Source: Melanocharis versteri (taxonomy: Eukaryota; Chordata; Aves; Passeriformes; Melanocharitidae). From it: DNA of 64,000 nucleotides. Of this stretch, positions 1-14,062 are shown one piece after another. The stretch's first letter is position 1. Each line of letters starts with the position of its first letter. A model generated the notes under the pieces. The model was not told the origin of the DNA. It searched no databases and saw only the letters and a list, made by a program, of their open reading frames with translations. The stretch is taken from assembly GCA_013397845.1 (NCBI GenBank), contig VZTG01006781.1, positions 751,592 through 815,591 on the forward strand, in the 5' to 3' direction. A program made the position numbers and the translations under genes.

Positions 1-3000
1 AAGAAAGCTTTTGCTTCTTCTCTTCAGAGGGAACTGCAATATGAGGATTTGGCCATGTTCCCTTGCGATGGAAGTAACTCAGTGCAGGTAACAGCATGCT
101 AGAGACTTTAAACAGATGGGACTGGGGAAGCCCCAGGGCATGGAATAACAATTATTCATTGCACAAGATGATGAAGGCAAACAAAAGGTCAAGCAAGGCA
201 GCAGTTCCGACACAAGCAGTACTACATGGCAACAGAATATAAAGAGCAAAGTGCAGAAGCAGCCATGGCTCATGAATAGAAGAAGTACAGGTAAGAGGGG
301 GAAAAAAGAAAGAATACAGCTGTTTGTGGATGCTCTGCTTGTTTAGCAGCAGGTATTCCAAACCTTTGAAAAACTTCATAGCAGAAGTTTGGACCTGAAC
401 TTGAAAAGTGATGAGCACTTCACAGAAGAAAGTAAGTCCCATGAGCAGACATTCTGAAGAGAAAAAACTCTACCCACAGCCAGTCTAATTAATTTGTTTT
501 ACAGGCCTTTTACAATGTATAGCATGCTCTCTACAGTCCTCAATCCCAGTATTTCTCCTATCCCCTTTGAAAACAAGGTTCTTTGCTGCTAGAGAGAAAA
601 ATGTATAGCTGAAATGTGTTATCTTAAAAGAACTTGTGATCTTATAACAAAGAAGTGTTCACTGACACCACAAATAAATTCCAGCAGAGCTGGATACTCG
701 ATTGCCTTAATTTTCTTTTTTTCTTCTCTTTTTTAATAAATCAATATGAACATGGCACTTTGCCAGGTCTTCTGCTAAACTAGAAGAAAATAAATTCGGG
801 AAACTGAAAAGTAAATAACACTCAGAGTCTAAATGGATCAGCTGGAGATGGAGAAGGGAAATGAATGTTTCTATTTGGCATATGGGAAAAAAGGCATATC
901 GAGAGTGTGACAATGCCATTTTTCATGATCAAACACTAAAGGACTCATTTTGAAATACATGGTGTCTCTTTTCCTGCTGTGTTGTAACTGCATGTTTCGA
1001 GGGCCAAGGGCACTTTAACCAGACCTTCTCACTCCTCTGCTCCCCAGAAAATAGATTAACTTCTATCTTTGTGCACATTGTTTTGGAGACCATGAGCAGT
1101 GAAAAAAGAACTGGCTGTAACTGATCATCCCAGACCTAAGAAAGGGATGAGATGCTCTGTCATTACAGGATGATTCTACACGGCTCTTTAGTAAAAGCTG
1201 TTTATCCCCGCTCCTGCCTCTAGTCTACATACAGGTTTATAGGCATACATATGTACATGCATACACACATTTTAATCACATATTAAAGGAAGATTTAAGA
1301 CTGCAGACAGGTATAGCCAATCAAGAATGTGATCACACAATCCCATAAATTTTGTCCAAGGTACTCATTATTTAACTTTGTTATACTGCAATGCTACAAG
1401 GAGAAAGGCCAGGTTTTTTTTCTGAAGAATGTAAACCATATTGATAATTTTTTTAAGTCATAGAAATATTTCATAACAGGTGCCCATCTGGGGCCTCATC
1501 TACACACTGCCTCAAGATTTCTGCCAGTCAAATTGCTGCAGTAGGAGCAGTATAGGAACCCTTTTTTTTTTTTTTTTAATTACTAAGTTCAGCATGCTGT
1601 CCTTGTAGTACCTTCTTGCAACTCTTTAATGTTTTCCAGTGTTATACTTTGCAGGCTTACAAATTTGCCTAGATAGCTCTGCTCTCATGCCCAAAAGAAA
1701 AGAGCAGAATTCACTTTGGAAATAAAAGCATCTCTCTCTGTTGAAGAATGAGTTTTTAGTGCCATCTGAGCTCTGTATACAATACTTATACATCTATCAA
1801 AAGTCCAGGTACTGCTAAACACATCTGATTTCTTACATATTGAAATCCTTCCTCAACAGGAAACCCACACCCTCATCTCCATCATTTACTTTACCAGACT
1901 AGAGGAAGAGGAATACAGTCTAAAACTTTTCCTGGGCAGGTAAGTAAGGAGTAAAAGTAAGCAAAATCGAGAAGGTAAGAAATAGGTCAATGCTGAGAGC
2001 GAGGGAGCTGCAGTCACAAGAGAGAAGCTCTTCTTCAGGAGCTACCAGCTTCTCAATGCAATGGATGCTCTCAAACAGAGCAAAGCACATGGAATGGGGC
2101 AACTCATAAATCAGTTTGCAAAGACACAGATATGTACATGTATCTCTTGTTGAGGTGTGAAACTGGAATGCTTCACAAGAGCTGGGTGATGAATGCTTCA
2201 CCACAGTGACTTGTGACGCGAGAGGTGCCTGCATCTTAGCCTGGGAAGCAGGCACCATGATGCTTGTGTAAACCCCAAAGAGACAAAAAAAGAAGAAAAA
2301 AAAAAAAAGGAGGTTTACAGAGCCACAAGTCTCCTTGATACAAACTACTTTTCCTTCAGACAGGCTACTCATAGCACAAAAACCTACCCAGTCCCAGAAC
2401 CCCTCCTCCCCACCTTGTTCTGTGCAAACATTCCAGGGGGCATGAGGGCCCCTTTATAGGCATAGATACACTTCTTTTTTTTTTTTTTTTTTTTTTAAAT
2501 AATGATTTTACATTGATATTTAGGGAAGCACAAGGCTAAAAGCTCTGGCTGCAGTCCAGAATAATTCATGCTTCCTTATGCGATTCAGGTAATACAATTC
2601 AATCCTGATTTGCTACATCCGTACTACTTGAGCTGTGAACCACAATGTGCAGCGACACAGATGACACAAAAAGAGGCTGTGGCAATTCAGCTCAGCTCTT
2701 AGTCCGTGTTTGAGATAAAGGAACTGCAATTTATTAAAATACAGAAGAGACTGGAGTTAACAGAGCAATTTCAGAATGGGTTTATAAGCAATTGCTTCGT
2801 AATCACGTTTGAGCTTAAGTCCTTGGAAAATTTGCACACTCTTGGCACACTACTGATCCCAAGTTAACAATTCACATCATTACTGTCTTCTAAAAGACAT
2901 CATCTAACTTTTGGAGGCTGCTTATTTAACGCTAGCTCACACAAAAGCAACAAGCTCATTAGAAATGCAGAGTGCTTACCCTGTGAAACTGGCTTTCCCA

Positions 3001-5212
3001 TAGTATCTGAAAGGACAAGTCATACCAAATCTGACCACACTTGCTGAAGAAGTGGGGAAGTGGGGTATTTGGGTCCAGCTCCTTGTTCTTCTACATGCTG
3101 CAAAATCTTTACTGCTAATCTGTGAAGTCAATTTGAGCCTAGTTTTCTGCCCAGCTGTTTAAGGGGACAAATACTACCCTATCACACCTACAAGGTATTT
3201 TTTGTCCCCCAGGTAAACAGAGCTGTCTGTTCACTATCACCCACCATGAGGCAGCCATCCTTCCACCTCTGGAGCCCATGGGACACAAGAGAGCACAGGG
3301 AAGCAGTCAGCAGAGACCTTGTGCCTTCAGCTCTCCAGGGAAACAGGGCTGAGCTGACACAGAACAAGTCCCATGAGGGATTCAAAGCAAACTCCTCTTT
3401 GACAGTTCTTTGCAATTTTAAACCAGTTGGCGATTTTCCATCATCACTGTGATTCACTGCAGGCCAGCAATGTTCACAAAGCAGCTCTGCCATTGTCTGA
3501 ACAGCTACAGGGGTTGCAGCTCCTGAAGAGACGCATCCCATAGGACACAAACACAAGCACAAAGAAACCATCTCCATTCAAAGCACTTTCAAATACTGAG
3601 AAATACAGATGTCCCACAAAACACAATTCCTAGGAAGCTGAAGAGCGGCTATAGGATCATCGCTTGCTGGGACCAGTGATCTCAGACAGGTCTACAAGGG
3701 TGTCCCCACACCCCTGCCAGCTCAGAAAGGTAGAAAGAGCCATGCTAAGACATGAGGCAGGCAAGACCTGAACGTTGGTGGCAAAATCCAACCCTGTTTC
3801 TGAGGAAAATACTTAGGAAAACCTCCCGAAAGAGAACGAAGGGAATGTGAATCTAATGTGCTGCTGAAAGCAACATTTCTAGTGCTACCAGACTCAAACC
3901 AGTGGTTTCAAGCACAACACAGTATTTCCTTAGGCAGATGAATCCTTCCCTCTCCATGGGAAATCTGCAGAGGGAAAGCTAAAGCACTTCTCTAATTGCT
4001 AGGGTTTTCCTCCCCTTATCTACTGCTCCTCAGGACAAAACCTGACTTGCTTTCATTTTTCCTTCTTTCACACTAGCCATTTTCATCTGCCATGAGATTT
4101 TCAGAGCCTAACATCATATTTACTTGTGAAAAAGGCTTAGCCAAACCTGAATATCCTTGTTGTTCCATTTGAGCCCAGGAAAAACGAGGTTACTCAAAAA
4201 TACTTGCTGAAATCATAATCCAAATTCTATTACACTTTCTTGAAAACAAACATTAAAGTGGCCCTCACCCAACAGGAATATTAACTTGACAAATTTCCAT
4301 AAGAATAACATCCAGGAATAAATGATCACAAACAGCTAACTCAATCCTTTAAACCTCTATATAAACTACACAGTATATATACTTTAGTACTTCTAGAACA
4401 CTTAGGACTAACTCCTGGCTGAATTTCAGAGGATGCAATTATAAGAGGGAAAAACCCCTATCAGATGTGCAACTCTAAATGCTGTACCAATTTATATCTA
4501 CTAAAAATCAGAATGTAGACACTTAAACCACGTAACCAATTCTGTTTCCTTAAAGTTTGCTGCTAAATTTTCTAAGTGACAGGAAGAGGCATAGAAGCCA
4601 TGGCAATAAAAAGAGCAAGGACATAAAATCCCAGTTTCACCAAGTGAATTTTACATCAGCGATTTTTTCCCCCAAACTTTTGTCACTTCGCTGAAATTGC
4701 TCACTAGTAAGAGTTACGTGGTTTTAGTTAAAAACAAAATCTATTGTGTTTTAATTTCTGAAATACTAATAATCTAATCACATTTGAAAAGCACATGCAG
4801 GTCATAAATTAAGGCTCAGTTAATGCAGAAAAGTATTTAATGCTAAAGGACTGTTGGGTTTCCATCCTTACAGAAACAGCAGAAGAAACCAAACTTGTCA
4901 TGGAAACATATTCTTAATGAAAATTCAATAAGCAAAAACCAGTTTGGAAGCTCAGGGAAACTGTAAGAAGACATCTCTCCAAGATCAGCTGATACAAACA
5001 ACTGAATTACTTCCTTTGGAGTCAGTCTGTGCAAAAGGCTGTTTTAAAACCTTTCCTACACAAAAAGAAAAAAATTAAGCCTCCTGACTTATTTTCCCTC
5101 AGCCAGAGACTAGATCCTGTGCAAACCAGCCACTAGAGGGTAGTGGTTCTCAAGCACCAACCACACACGAAAATATGCACATTTTCTGGTTTTAAGTATT
5201 GTTGACCCACAC
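1..5212 (-). other. SLC49A4: SLC49A4 intron 3 (partial)
   Basis: This stretch lies downstream of SLC49A4 exon 3 on the minus strand and runs off the left edge. I looked for the next exon, which should encode the cytosolic segment after the first half of the transporter, and did not find it. The DNA is AT-rich and non-coding in appearance. It holds a T16 run at 1562-1577, an A13 run at 2296-2308 and a T22 run at 2475-2496. Open frames such as 1920-2372 and 3188-3577 on the minus strand match no family I know and look like chance. Confidence 0.75.
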
Positions 5213-5475
5213 CTGCATAGAGCACGGCCTCGATGCGGTCCTTGATGTGCTGGGTGTTGCTCTGAGACACCAGGTGAGCTGTGCCATTGGGAGGTGGCAC
5301 CACCAGAGGCCCCACCAGGAAGGCGGCAGCAGAGCCCAGGTAGTTGAGCAGCGAGGCGATGGCCGTGGCCGTGGCGCGCTCGTCCGGAGAAAACCACGTC
5401 GTGGAAAGGAACGGAGCCGCGTTCATCACCGTGGGCCCCGCCAAGCCATTCAACAGCTGCCCTCCGTGAATCAGC
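5213..5475 (-). CDS. SLC49A4: SLC49A4 (DIRC2) exon 3, lysosomal MFS transporter
   Basis: This exon encodes about 87 residues of solute carrier family 49 member 4, a multi-pass transporter of lysosomal membranes reported to export pyridoxine with protons. The translation runs from LIHGGQLLNGLAGPTVMNAA through STTWFSPDERATATAIA and FLVGPLVV to HIKDRIEAVLYA, nearly identical to my recollection of the human protein. It covers two hydrophobic segments, the conserved WF-x-DERATATAIA loop, and a luminal loop with an NGT sequon matching the known human glycosylation site. The acceptor is CTTTCAG at 5476-5482 and the donor GT at 5211-5212. One leading base completes a Lys codon begun in exon 2, and one trailing base starts the next codon. 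The loop after the sequon (HLVSQSNTQ) is the least conserved part. Identification is firm; exon numbering assumes the human structure. Confidence 0.95.
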
Positions 5476-8400
5476 CTGAAAGAGAGGACACACCACGGCC
5501 ATTGGGATGACAACTGCTTGCTGGGTTTTTTTAATTAAAAAGGCATGTGAGATATCGAGTGCTGGAGATGGAGCTACTGCACAAAGCAATGAAAGTCCTG
5601 TGCAAAAGAAGGATATTCTATACCCTAAAAGAAGCCAAATTAGTCTGATTTAAAGAATCCGGAGGTACTCTGATCTCATTACCTCATATAAATGGAGAAG
5701 CAAATGTTCTCTTCAAAGCAGAAAAGGAAAAGGGAATAAAAGGGACTTTCTTTGCCGCAAAAAGGTATCATGACAAGATATAAAAGTAGAAAAGGTGTAG
5801 CAGCAGAAAAGCTTTAAGTTACAAACATTGTAAACCTGACCCCTTGCCTGCATAAATCCCAACAGAAGATTTAAATTAGTTATGGCAGATCCAAAATTGA
5901 AACACTTCAGCAAAATACTCTGCATATTTTTTCACTGCATTATTTATTTTTATTTACACACTCAGATGAGCTCTATGTGCCTACAGATGAGAAGGCTGGG
6001 CTGTTAGGGTTTCCAAGAGAGTCGTCTTCTCCAGCAATCTGGCCATTCTCAACATACTGCTGAAACAGCCAAGTAAACCCAGATTTTTCTCATTTTTCAC
6101 ACTCACTGGGATTTAACAGATAAGGCTGGTGACAGAACAGAGATAGTACTTCCAAGCAGTGAAGTCTCTGCGAAGTTTGGCTTAATATTAGTGCAATGAA
6201 CAAATACAGAAAGGACCTTTTGAAGGCTCTCCAACACGTGGAATTCAGTCAGAAATCTTCCACTTTGACTTTTCCAAAAAGTAATCAGCCATGGAAGGCA
6301 AAACTATTTTGGAATTTATATAAAAACTTCATGTCTAAAAAACAGCTAGAGAGTCACATGAGATATGCAACCCTCCAAAGTAAATCTATTCATTGTGCAA
6401 TAAAGTGGTGGCAGATGATATTTTCAAATGGGTGGTGTTTTTCTAACCATAGCAGGAACTCAGTGTTATTGCTGCAAGACTTGAGTTGTGAGACATAAAA
6501 AGCTACGGCCTGAAAATGGGGAAACATAAGCCAGCATTTAGGCAGTGTTTCAAGCCACAAATGGCTGAATAACATACAGTGTAGCAGGAGTTTTTCAAGG
6601 CACACAAAGGAACAAAATCTGCAAAAGAAATGCCTACAGACTCCTTATCGAATTAACAAGATAGATTGCAATAGAAAGGAATAGATGCTACCGATTCTCA
6701 GTGGATTAGAAATTAAATTTTTAAACAAAATTTATAAAAAACATACAGAAAAAGAAGTGCTGTTATATATCATCTGAAGGAAACTCGCTGTTATTTCTGA
6801 CAGAAATAATATCCACTCTTACTTATAAGCCATTCAATGTTTTGGGGTTTTTTGGAGCTCACACAGAAATGACAGATTTCATTACTGGTGTTGATGATGT
6901 GCTTCAGATGGACATCACCAAGGTATGGTCAGGCCTTTCCAATGCTTGTTAAACTGTCACACACGCTAAACCAAAATGAAATAATTTTAAATAAATAAAA
7001 AGCACTATATAAACAATGCTCTGGTATAGTTTTCTGGAGGACAGATTACATCAATCCCCTATGGTTACTTTCCAGTGTACTCGGGACAAACCAAGGTATC
7101 CTTGTGCACTTTGGTATTTTCATTCTACTTATCTCACTACAGTAAGTTATTCTCAAACTTCTCCTAAAATGTTCCAGGGTATTTGCAGAGCTATGGCACA
7201 TCCCCAGAAACAACTGCATTTCAGTAGCAAGTGAGGTAACTACTGCAACATATAAAGATTTTATTTTAGTATTTCCTCTTGCTCCAAAGTGAATTTAATG
7301 TTTGTGTTCTTGTTATTGTACATTTGGAAAACTGTGTCACCACAAAATAACCTTTATAGCTTTGGGGGCCATGCTACGACTTCTATTCACTGACACTGCT
7401 ATGGTATTATTGCTTTAATTCAAATATGCCTCCTCTGTAGTCATCCTAATGGCAAATAAAACTCAGTAAAATCAGAAAAGAGTACAATAGTTCTGCAGAA
7501 CCTAGGCACTTCATCTGATAGAAAAGTTTTGTAAAAAAAACTCTAAACAAAGTACCAAACAAACCCCCACAATGTATATATTGTGAAAATTACACACACA
7601 TATTCTTACCGTGTACTTCAGACTTAGATCATGTCTATCAAACACCATCATCTGAATAAAGCTCTATAACAAATCTCTATACTCAAAGGGAGCAACAAAT
7701 GTTAATTTTACTTTGCAGATCCCAAGGGAAAAAGTAGCACCTTAATTCAGCATTTTAATTCTATATTACCTTTCTCTCTTTGTTGTTTTGGGTTTGTTAG
7801 GTTTTTTTCCAAAGGGTGACCAATTTTGCCTCTCTCAAGGTGTCTTCTGTTGGTGTTTTCCTGGCTGCTCTCTCCCTGTGTCCTGGCTGATGTGCTCTGT
7901 TCACATGGATTTGCCTTTCCATCTGCATTTTTGCCATTTACCAAGCCTGGCATTATCATCCAGGGTAGAGCATCTCTTATCTTCATATTGTTTAATTTTT
8001 CAAGTCTAACATATTTGAGTTAATAAACACTATTTTCAGACTAAATTGCCATCAATATACAGACTACTACCTCAAATATCTCTGCATATGATAACAGCCT
8101 AAACCCTATTTTATCTCTTTTTCAATTCTGGTTTGAGTTAAGCTACTTTTTCCTGAGAAAAAGATTATTTGCATGGTTCTTCTGCACATCCTTAACCCAT
8201 CTCCCCAGAGAGGCAGGGACAAGAGATTCAAAATGCAATTCAGAGCATTTACTAAGCTGCTGCTCTGGGAGATGTATGTAGCAGCTGCTCCACCTGACAG
8301 CAAAATATGAACACAACAGTATCGGTGGCTTTTTGCTGTTTGTTACAAATCGTATCAGCACAGCACTAGATTTTGGCCTCACAGCCCATGAGTCTCCTCC

Positions 8401-9167
8401 TGTACACCAACAGTGCTAAAAATTGCTCCAAGACCAAGAGAGGTTTCCTTCTGTTATCACCTGATTTTCTTCTTGCTTCTGCTACTGAAAAGATGCAAAG
8501 AGGAACTGCATTTTGCCCATCACTATTCCAATTTCATTCTGCACAACAAGTTTTCTCTTTCCTGAGGAAAGGGATAAAAAGATAACTTTAGCTTAGGATC
8601 TTACCCAGGTGGAAAAACATTTTTCAGTCTCATTACACTATCAAGTGTAATGCTCATCTGTTATTTACCCAGCGCTGTTTTCAGATGTGCTATTTATCCA
8701 ATCATCATTTAATTACTTTCATGTATCAAAAAGCAGAAAGTTATTGAGGTCAAATGACAGAAAATAACACGAGTAGAAGGCTTTTTAATCACAATCATGA
8801 AAGAGAAAATTGGAAAAAAGTTACACCAGAAATTCATCCTCGACTTACAAAATAATTGATGACGGTAACTTAGAGCAAAAGGGGGGAAGTAAACATCTAC
8901 CTAAAATATCTTGTTTCTAACTGTCTCAGAAGCCAGGTCAGGACTCATTTTGATATGTCAAGGTTTTTGCACACCTGACCTCTCTGCTAATGAATTTTTG
9001 CTCTGCCAAACTTGTAACTTGCAATTAAACCTAAGCCCTTTATAAAAAAAAAAAATTATTTGAGGACTGATAGTAAATGGTAGTGTGAAATATCACATGC
9101 CACAGCATCACAGTAATGAGTAACTTAGTCATTCATATTACGTATCTATCTAAAAAAATACACAGAT

Positions 9168-9189
9168 ACACACACACACAAACACACAC
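9168..9189. repeat. Short (CA)n microsatellite
   Basis: An imperfect CA dinucleotide run interrupted by one extra A, within SLC49A4 intron 2. Confidence 0.8.
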
Positions 9190-12100
9190 TTCTGCACAAA
9201 ATAAAGATCACTTTGTTCCTAAACTGGCATCTGAACTGCAAAAATATAGTCCAAGGGACAGTTCAAATACAGCAATAGAAATTAGAGAAGAAAAACCCTT
9301 ATTGTACTATACTGTCACCTCTTTCCCAATTTTTTTATCAAGTCACGTTATAAATAACTTTAATTATATGGTTTCCATGACTTCCCTGAGAGGACTTGAT
9401 ACTAGGATCAGGAACTGACCTGGTTATACCTGCCTTACTCACTTCTTGCAGCCACTGCTGCAATATCCTAACAGGCAGCAACAAAGAAAACCATGTAAGG
9501 CTATAAATGCTGAAATTACAATATCACTGAGCAAACTGGGTATGAAAAAAAAGAGATTTTACAGGAAAAAGGTTCTAGTGATTGATGATAATACCATACA
9601 GTTAAGCTGGGAAAGCACTTCCATTTACAGTCAGCTTTATTTTTCTTTTTCTCCTTGTACAAGATGAAACTTTGCATGCATGGTCACAGTCACATCAGGT
9701 ACTGGATTTGTTAAGCTATTTAAAAGCTGTGTGTTACATAAATGCTTTTTCTAGGTAAAAAAAATCCAGACATTTAGTGTTCCTACCACTGTGTGTCTAA
9801 TGCCTGGACTTAGGAGAATTTTGAATGAAAGGAAATCTCATTAGTTTCTGTACTCAGATGAGAAAAAAAAGGCCACAGTGGAGGGAGAACTACTTACTCA
9901 AAAAATTACTTTTAATACAACGGATTTAAAACCCACAACACTAAAATAAGTATCCAAAGCTCGGCTACAAGTTAGGTTAACTGAACTTTTTCTGGGAAGG
10001 CTAAGACTGGAGAAGTTGGATCAGTATTTTAACTGATTCACAGCGTGGAAAAAGCATTTTCACCTTTTCATTGGCAGACAACACAGTGAAGAGAAGGGCT
10101 GTCAACCCCAGGGTGTTGCTCTGACTCTCTAAACACAATAACCCTGGCCAACTGGGAAATTCAATTCCTTTGCACCTTAGGAGGGAGTAGAGCTCATTTC
10201 AGGAGCCCTCAGAAGATGTAATTCTGGTGCAGGTTTTTTTCATGAAACTTCTACCACGCTTTTCCCACTCACTGCCATGAGAATTGACCACTTAGTCACT
10301 ATTCAATCTTCTATGCAAATACAACAAAAATAAACTGTAATTCAGTTTTGCCACTGTTGGGCAAAGTGTGAGGAGCAACGAAGCCACTGAGAGTGCTTAT
10401 TCTGCAGGGAGACAGCATTGTAGTGTGCCACTTACTGTGGAAAAGTTCAGTACACGAACTGCTGATCCTAACAATTAACGCAAAAAGCAATTCTGGATAA
10501 AGAAGTTAATGTTTTGTAGAAATGGATGACTAATATTTCTTTCACATGCCTGACAATTTCGTTCACTGAAACAAGTGGATTGTTCAACTCCCGCTAATTT
10601 GGAAGACAAACAGGTTTATGTAGTGATTAGCTCATGGTGGGAAATCCTGGAAGCAAATGAAAGAGACCCTTCCACTGAAGGACTTCAGAGAACTTTTGAA
10701 GTGCTATTGAATTTAGTGTCACTACATGGCAACAAAACAAGCAAATACCTCCTACTCTAGAGCGTCTATACTGACGTATGATGCAAGCTGCTTGCCCAGA
10801 AAAAGGCACGTGAAAAGCCATGGACTTACCCACATTATATATTAGGAGACTGATTATACCTCAGAGGGAACCAACATTAGTTTTGTCAAGAACCACTTCT
10901 GATTTTTCGCAATCAAGCTACTAGAAGTGAATAGAGCTTTTCCTTTAAACTCACAAAAAAAATACAACAAAAGAATCTCCTAGTAAGTGGAACTTTTTCA
11001 GGCACTTTTAAGGCAAAGAGAATTAGGGAGGTCAAATTCATGCTTTACTGCAATTCACTGCTACAGAGTATGGGGAGAACCAATGCAAATGCTGTTTTGT
11101 TTATACCCCAAAGAGAGCACAGTAAGGCTCTATGTCTGGAAAAAGACTGGAAAGAAAAATACCTCTGGGTAAAGCAATGAATTCATCTGTTAAAAATAAC
11201 ATTCTGATAGATGAATTTCATGGAAATGCACTTCCTTTCAATATTTTCATTAAATGATGTATTTATACTACAAAAGCTTTCTGCCTTCTGGATATTCATG
11301 GATTGAGGCCATTAGCATTTTTTAGCTTGTTTTTGATGCATGTGACCATTGATATGTGGAATAATTTAAAGCTGGTTTTTCCCCCATCAGTAAGAAATAT
11401 TATTACAAGCAGAAAGCCCAAGTCACTGTTTGGTACATTATCTCCAGCAACAGAGTGAAAAAGAAAAGAGAAAAACTTAAAAATGCACATTTAGCCATTT
11501 CCATCAGGAATCAGGCTCATGTTTTACCCCTGTATGAACCATGGCCTCAGCACAGTCAGTCAGACCATTATGGGAATGAACTTGGAAAGGACCACAGCAT
11601 ATCCCAGGCATCCCGGCCTCATGTCTCTTCTCCCACACTTAAAGAAAACAGCAAACACATTTACAATGGTCCGAAAGCTGGTGAGTTTTGGGATTAAATT
11701 TAAAGGATTGGAAAACCAGAATTACTCCAAAACTTATTACTGAGAGCCTGCCGAGAGAGACAAGGATTTGCAAGGAGAGGAAGAGCCAAGAGCCTGAGGT
11801 GTCCATCAGACATCCTGACAGAGGGAAGGGATGAGGTGGGTGTACAGTGAGACCCCGTAGCACTGTGGTGACAAATTCCCTTGCATCCTCACACTATGTT
11901 ATTGTGCAGCCATCACACCCGTCACACAGCTGTGCGTGGTGGGTTCTTCACTTTATCCATGTTTGAAGGATAAGGACACCAAATCAAAGCTGAGGGGTTT
12001 TTATATTAAAAGTTCTGTTTTCTTGTTTTTCTTTTAAAACTAACCAACTCCACAAACCCATTACTAAAAGAAGAAATATTTAAAGCAACACTAACAGAGG

Positions 12101-14019
12101 ACATGCTCATCAAATATGAACAGACCCAAAGTACATAACATTGTAAACATGAAGTAGGCAATTACATTATGGGCTAATGAGGCAAAACATACTGAAAAAA
12201 ATTATCAGGGAAGTGCACCAGGACTGGCTGCTATTGGGATTGCTGTGGGAGAAAGCTGATTAAGATTACTTAGTACAAAAGAGGTCCTAAGTAGGATTTT
12301 TTAGTAAAAGAGTAGGAGTGTACAGGAGATGCAGCAAATTAAGGGATAAACAAGACCTATTTAAATATTCCTGAATAATTTTTCTTAAGCAAGTGAGAGA
12401 GCAAGAGGGTGTTTTGATTATAATGCAGCAACTTCAATATAAATTCAATTAATACAAATTCTTTAAGGACAGAAATTAGGCAACATAATATGACTCACAA
12501 ACTAAGGCAAAGAGCACAGTATGATTAAAAAATTAAAAGCGTTCTACAGTTAAGGATACCACCTGCCATTATATGAGATGAAGCTAAATATCCCGCAGAG
12601 AATATAAATTCTCTTCCCTTCCAGAACAGGCTTGCACTAACTGAGGCCTTGTAGAAGTGCTGCCCACTAAATACTGATGCAATACCAAGCCCTTTCTGAG
12701 TTTTTTCTAATGTACTCCAAGAATTTACACAGGGTCTGTAAATTGCTAATTCAGCAGCCACGCTGGTTGCTGGGGCAGGTGGATGACACCCACAGTGCCA
12801 TGGCCAAAGTCCAGCACAGGAGCAAAATGAAAAGAGCATTTATGACCAGAACTGTCAAGTCATCTCCTTTTTCCACGAAGGCTGATCCAGCTGAAGGAGA
12901 AGCCAATTTGGCTGCCCCCGGAGTGGCGGCACTGATCAGGAGCTGCTGGTGCATCACAGAACACACAGCTCAAGCAGTGGCAGGTGGGACCAGAGGGACA
13001 TTAAATCACCCCCCACTACCATCAACGAATAAGCAAAGCAGGAAAAAATCATCACCACTTAAGAACAACTCACAGGACCTCTCACCTAAAACAAATGCTT
13101 TGGAGCAGAGGTTAAAAAATAAACCCTGTGTACAAGATGAAGCTAGTGGAGATAATAAAAACAAGATAAACTGTAAAGTTACAGGAGCATAAAAAATAAG
13201 TATTACCCATGTGAACCTACTCATGAATGACCTGTTTCCTTTTTTCCCTACTTTCCTATTTTTCTGATACCATGGGTTAACCCAGCTCAGCCTTCCCGCA
13301 GCACTGCAGCACAAACCAGCACCATGAGCACCAGGCAAGTGCTCAATCTTAACATTTTCCCCCTCTGCTTGCTGAGCTACAGCACACAAACACATATGTT
13401 TATTCATCTTTCTACTCCCAGACCCTCGTTTTAGATTAAATCATTTTTTCATTTCTCTTCCCCAGTGAGGTAGGGAGCACAAAACACTCAGCACACTGTC
13501 TTTATTTCTTACAGGCTGATTTGTCTACCATCCTCTCCTAACAGGCTCTTCTCATTCCCTAAACACTTTAATTCCTCTTCTCCACAGATGCTCCAGTTTG
13601 GGTTGGTTGGGGTTTTTTGAGCACAGAAGTGTGTTCAGTATTACCAGGGAATAAGGGAATCCTAGTATGTCTTTCCTTTATTCAAATTACCTCTTCCGAG
13701 GTGCCCACTTGCATTTTTCATGCATAAGAATAGTGGCTTATGGCAGCCTTAGGATCAGAAAAGACAAATAATGAGATGATCCCATTAATTCTTTAGGCTT
13801 TCAGGGACAGAAAAGGGGAAAATGTGGAATTATTAAAGGGTAAGTCTAACAAGAGTAAAATACAAACTAGGTTGCAACTAGCTAATAGAACCAAAATGTA
13901 CTAAAGATATGCTAAGAGTGAATCTTCAAATATAGTAAAGGAAAGAGTTCACAAAAATATATCTAAGAGTAAGAGAAAGATTCAAAATCCTAAGAACTGG
14001 TAATATTAACAAACAGACC

Positions 14020-14062
14020 CGTTTATAGGATCTACCAGTTATTGGTGTGTCTCCTATAAACG
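14020..14062. repeat. Perfect 11-bp inverted repeat with 21-nt spacer
   Basis: CGTTTATAGGA at 14020-14030 is the exact reverse complement of TCCTATAAACG at 14052-14062. As RNA it could form an 11-bp stem with a 21-nt loop. It lies deep in SLC49A4 intron 2 with no nearby exon. The function, if any, is unknown. Confidence 0.85.

Noticed and set aside
1920..2372. 150-codon minus-strand frame
   Set aside because: It runs through a poly-A/poly-T tract (Phe run), has no recognisable domain and lies in an intron.
2475..2496. T22 run read as a terminator or retrotransposon tail
   Set aside because: No hairpin precedes it and no element body is recognisable on either side; it is a plain homopolymer in an intron.
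3188..3577. 129-codon minus-strand frame
   Set aside because: No similarity that I recognise, a competing frame on the other strand, and no splice or promoter signs beyond chance.
5199..5510. Plus-strand frame overlapping SLC49A4 exon 3
   Set aside because: It is the antisense shadow of a confidently identified exon.
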